Assembly: GCA_028583405.1 (NCBI GenBank) | Contig: CM053261.1 | Span: 11,650,459-11,714,458 of the forward strand | Length of the DNA: 64,000 bases | Origin: Pogonophryne albipinna | Taxonomy: Eukaryota; Chordata; Actinopteri; Perciformes; Artedidraconidae | Direction of reading: 5' to 3' | Part shown: positions 62,878 to 64,000 of the stretch, in pieces | Layout of the letters: every line of letters begins with the position of its first letter | How positions within the stretch are numbered: position 1 is the stretch's first letter | Position numbers and translations under genes: made by a program | The notes under the pieces: model-generated | The model's input: only the letters and a program-made list of their open reading frames with translations | Databases searched by the model: none | Told to the model about the DNA's origin: nothing

Positions 62878-63664
62878 TTAAGACTTGAGGCTCTGTGCCA
62901 GACTGTTGAGCTCCTGCGACAGCGCTGTGACTGTATCCAGGATCCGCTGTTTGTCCTTCTCCTCTAAACGAGCTTCACAGCGCTGAGCAAACTTGTCAGG
63001 ATGCCACAGCACTTGCTGCTTCAGGAGCATTTTACGGAACACCGGAACGTCGTTCCTGTCCACGCCGTGCAGCATCACATCCAGCATATCCTGCACGGTG
63101 CCTCGTGGAGCCGGCCAGGGGATGTCGCTGTAGCTCAGCTTTGTGTCTTTAGATGAAGAGCCACCATCAAAAGTAGCCGCGCACTTTTCATCGTACGTGC
63201 GCTTTTTACCCAGTTTAGTCTCTTCCTCTTTACGTTTGGCTCGTCCCAGGTACTCTTCATGTTCCCTCTGCAGCTTCTCGTGCAGCTCCTTATGGCTCTG
63301 CGCCTCCTGCTCTCTCTCTTGATCACTCTTCTTTTTCTTTTTCCACCCAGAAGACGAAGCTGCCAGTCTCTGAGTTTCAGCGATCTTCTTATCATAATAA
63401 TCTCTTCTAATACGGTCAGCCCAGTCCCCAAAGTCTTCCTCATCATCATCGACAGGAAGATAATCATCAGCTGTGAATCAAGAACAGCTGTGTTATGATC
63501 AAGTCAAAAGTGCTAGAATAAAATCCAGCCTTAAAGAAAGACATGAATGTACCATCATACACACCAAAGGTTTCATGAAACTCATCCACGCATTCCCCAA
63601 ACAGCTTTTCGATCCACTCCTTCTGGGGGTCTTTTTCAGATGGACGACTCATGTTTTCAGCAGC
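62878..63664 (-). CDS. nfkbil1: NF-kappa-B inhibitor-like protein 1, C-terminal part (gene continues off the right edge)
   Basis: Two coding exons are present: 63664-63553 and 63470-62878. They join in phase through VYD|A|DDYLPVDDDEED. The recovered part starts AAENMSRPSEKDPQKEWIEK. It continues through the acidic DDDEEDFGDWADRIRRDYY stretch, a Lys/Glu-rich helical region (HEKLQREHEEYLGRAKRKEE), and the conserved J-like C-terminus VMLHGVDRNDVP, QQVLWHPDKFAQR and RILDTVTALSQELNSLA. NFKBIL1 is a nuclear protein with N-terminal ankyrin repeats, which would be in upstream exons outside the window. It is linked to NF-kB signalling and mRNA processing. The apparent ATG at 63652 is inside an open exon that continues to its acceptor, so it is not the start. 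In mammals the gene lies in MHC class III; here it is next to atp6v0a2 with a repeat-filled gap. Confidence 0.95.
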
Positions 63665-64000
63665 CTGAAGAATATAAGGTCATATATGTAAAAATGATCC
63701 TTAACTAACAAACATTGGGCTCTTTAGACATCGGATAACACATTTAATACAGCTTCATTGAATTGTGTGTATTACCAATTAGATACATTGGTGTAGATTA
63801 TGAAAATCAACACAGAAAGAATATATTTTTGTCAAATAAACTGAATTATCATGGGAAAATTATGTAAGAATAAATTGCTAACCAAAATAGATTAATCACA
63901 TGAGCGTTATAGAAAGTATCAATAAAGAAAGATACCTTTGCATTTTGGGCTTTTGATCAGGAAAAACAAACTATTTAAAAATCTGGCACTGTGACAACTT

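Overview
The window reads as teleost (ray-finned fish) nuclear DNA. It holds compact multi-exon vertebrate genes with GT-AG introns, vertebrate paralogue families, and a repeat load typical of fish: hAT-type elements with 8-bp target duplications, TTAA-flanked elements, an L2-like LINE, a tRNA-derived SINE and LTR-element remnants. Gene structures were worked out by hand from splice sites and reading phase; no alignment or search could be run.

Every recognised gene lies on the minus strand. From left to right they are: a Ser/Pro-rich coding exon that is probably the N-terminal region of inpp5j (715-1290, rest off the left edge); a short smoothelin-family gene (5599-7841, 7 coding exons, 244 aa); slc35e4 (11680-20356, 2 coding exons, 374 aa); osbp2/ORP4 (24886-35860, 14 exons, 742 aa); atp6v0a2, the V-ATPase a2 subunit (37854-47903, 20 exons, 847 aa); and the 3' end of nfkbil1 (62878-63664, 5' exons off the right edge). 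The complete models close in frame to a multiple of three. The left four genes match the content of human 22q12.2 (INPP5J, SMTN, SLC35E4, OSBP2). atp6v0a2 and nfkbil1 come from other human regions.

Two regions are mainly repeats. The first is the single coding intron of slc35e4 (12213-19764), which holds an hAT element with BED-finger remnant and exact 8-bp duplication, a TTAA-flanked MITE nested in it, a 1.9-kb TTAA-flanked element itself carrying a nested element, and a further hAT. The second is 48.5-62.8 kb between atp6v0a2 and nfkbil1. It contains a local duplication of about 0.27 kb of atp6v0a2 upstream DNA, two separated parts of an L2-like LINE, LTR remnants, nested hATs, and a 4.18-kb long-inverted-repeat element (55199-59377). 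That element carries a THAP-domain start in each arm; one arm is interrupted by a SINE and the other preserves the empty site.

The genes do not form an operon and act independently: phosphoinositide and sterol lipid handling (inpp5j, osbp2), membrane transport (slc35e4), endosome/Golgi acidification (atp6v0a2), cytoskeleton (smoothelin) and an RNA/NF-kB-linked nuclear protein (nfkbil1). The most notable structure is the THAP long-inverted-repeat element with its internal relative dating.
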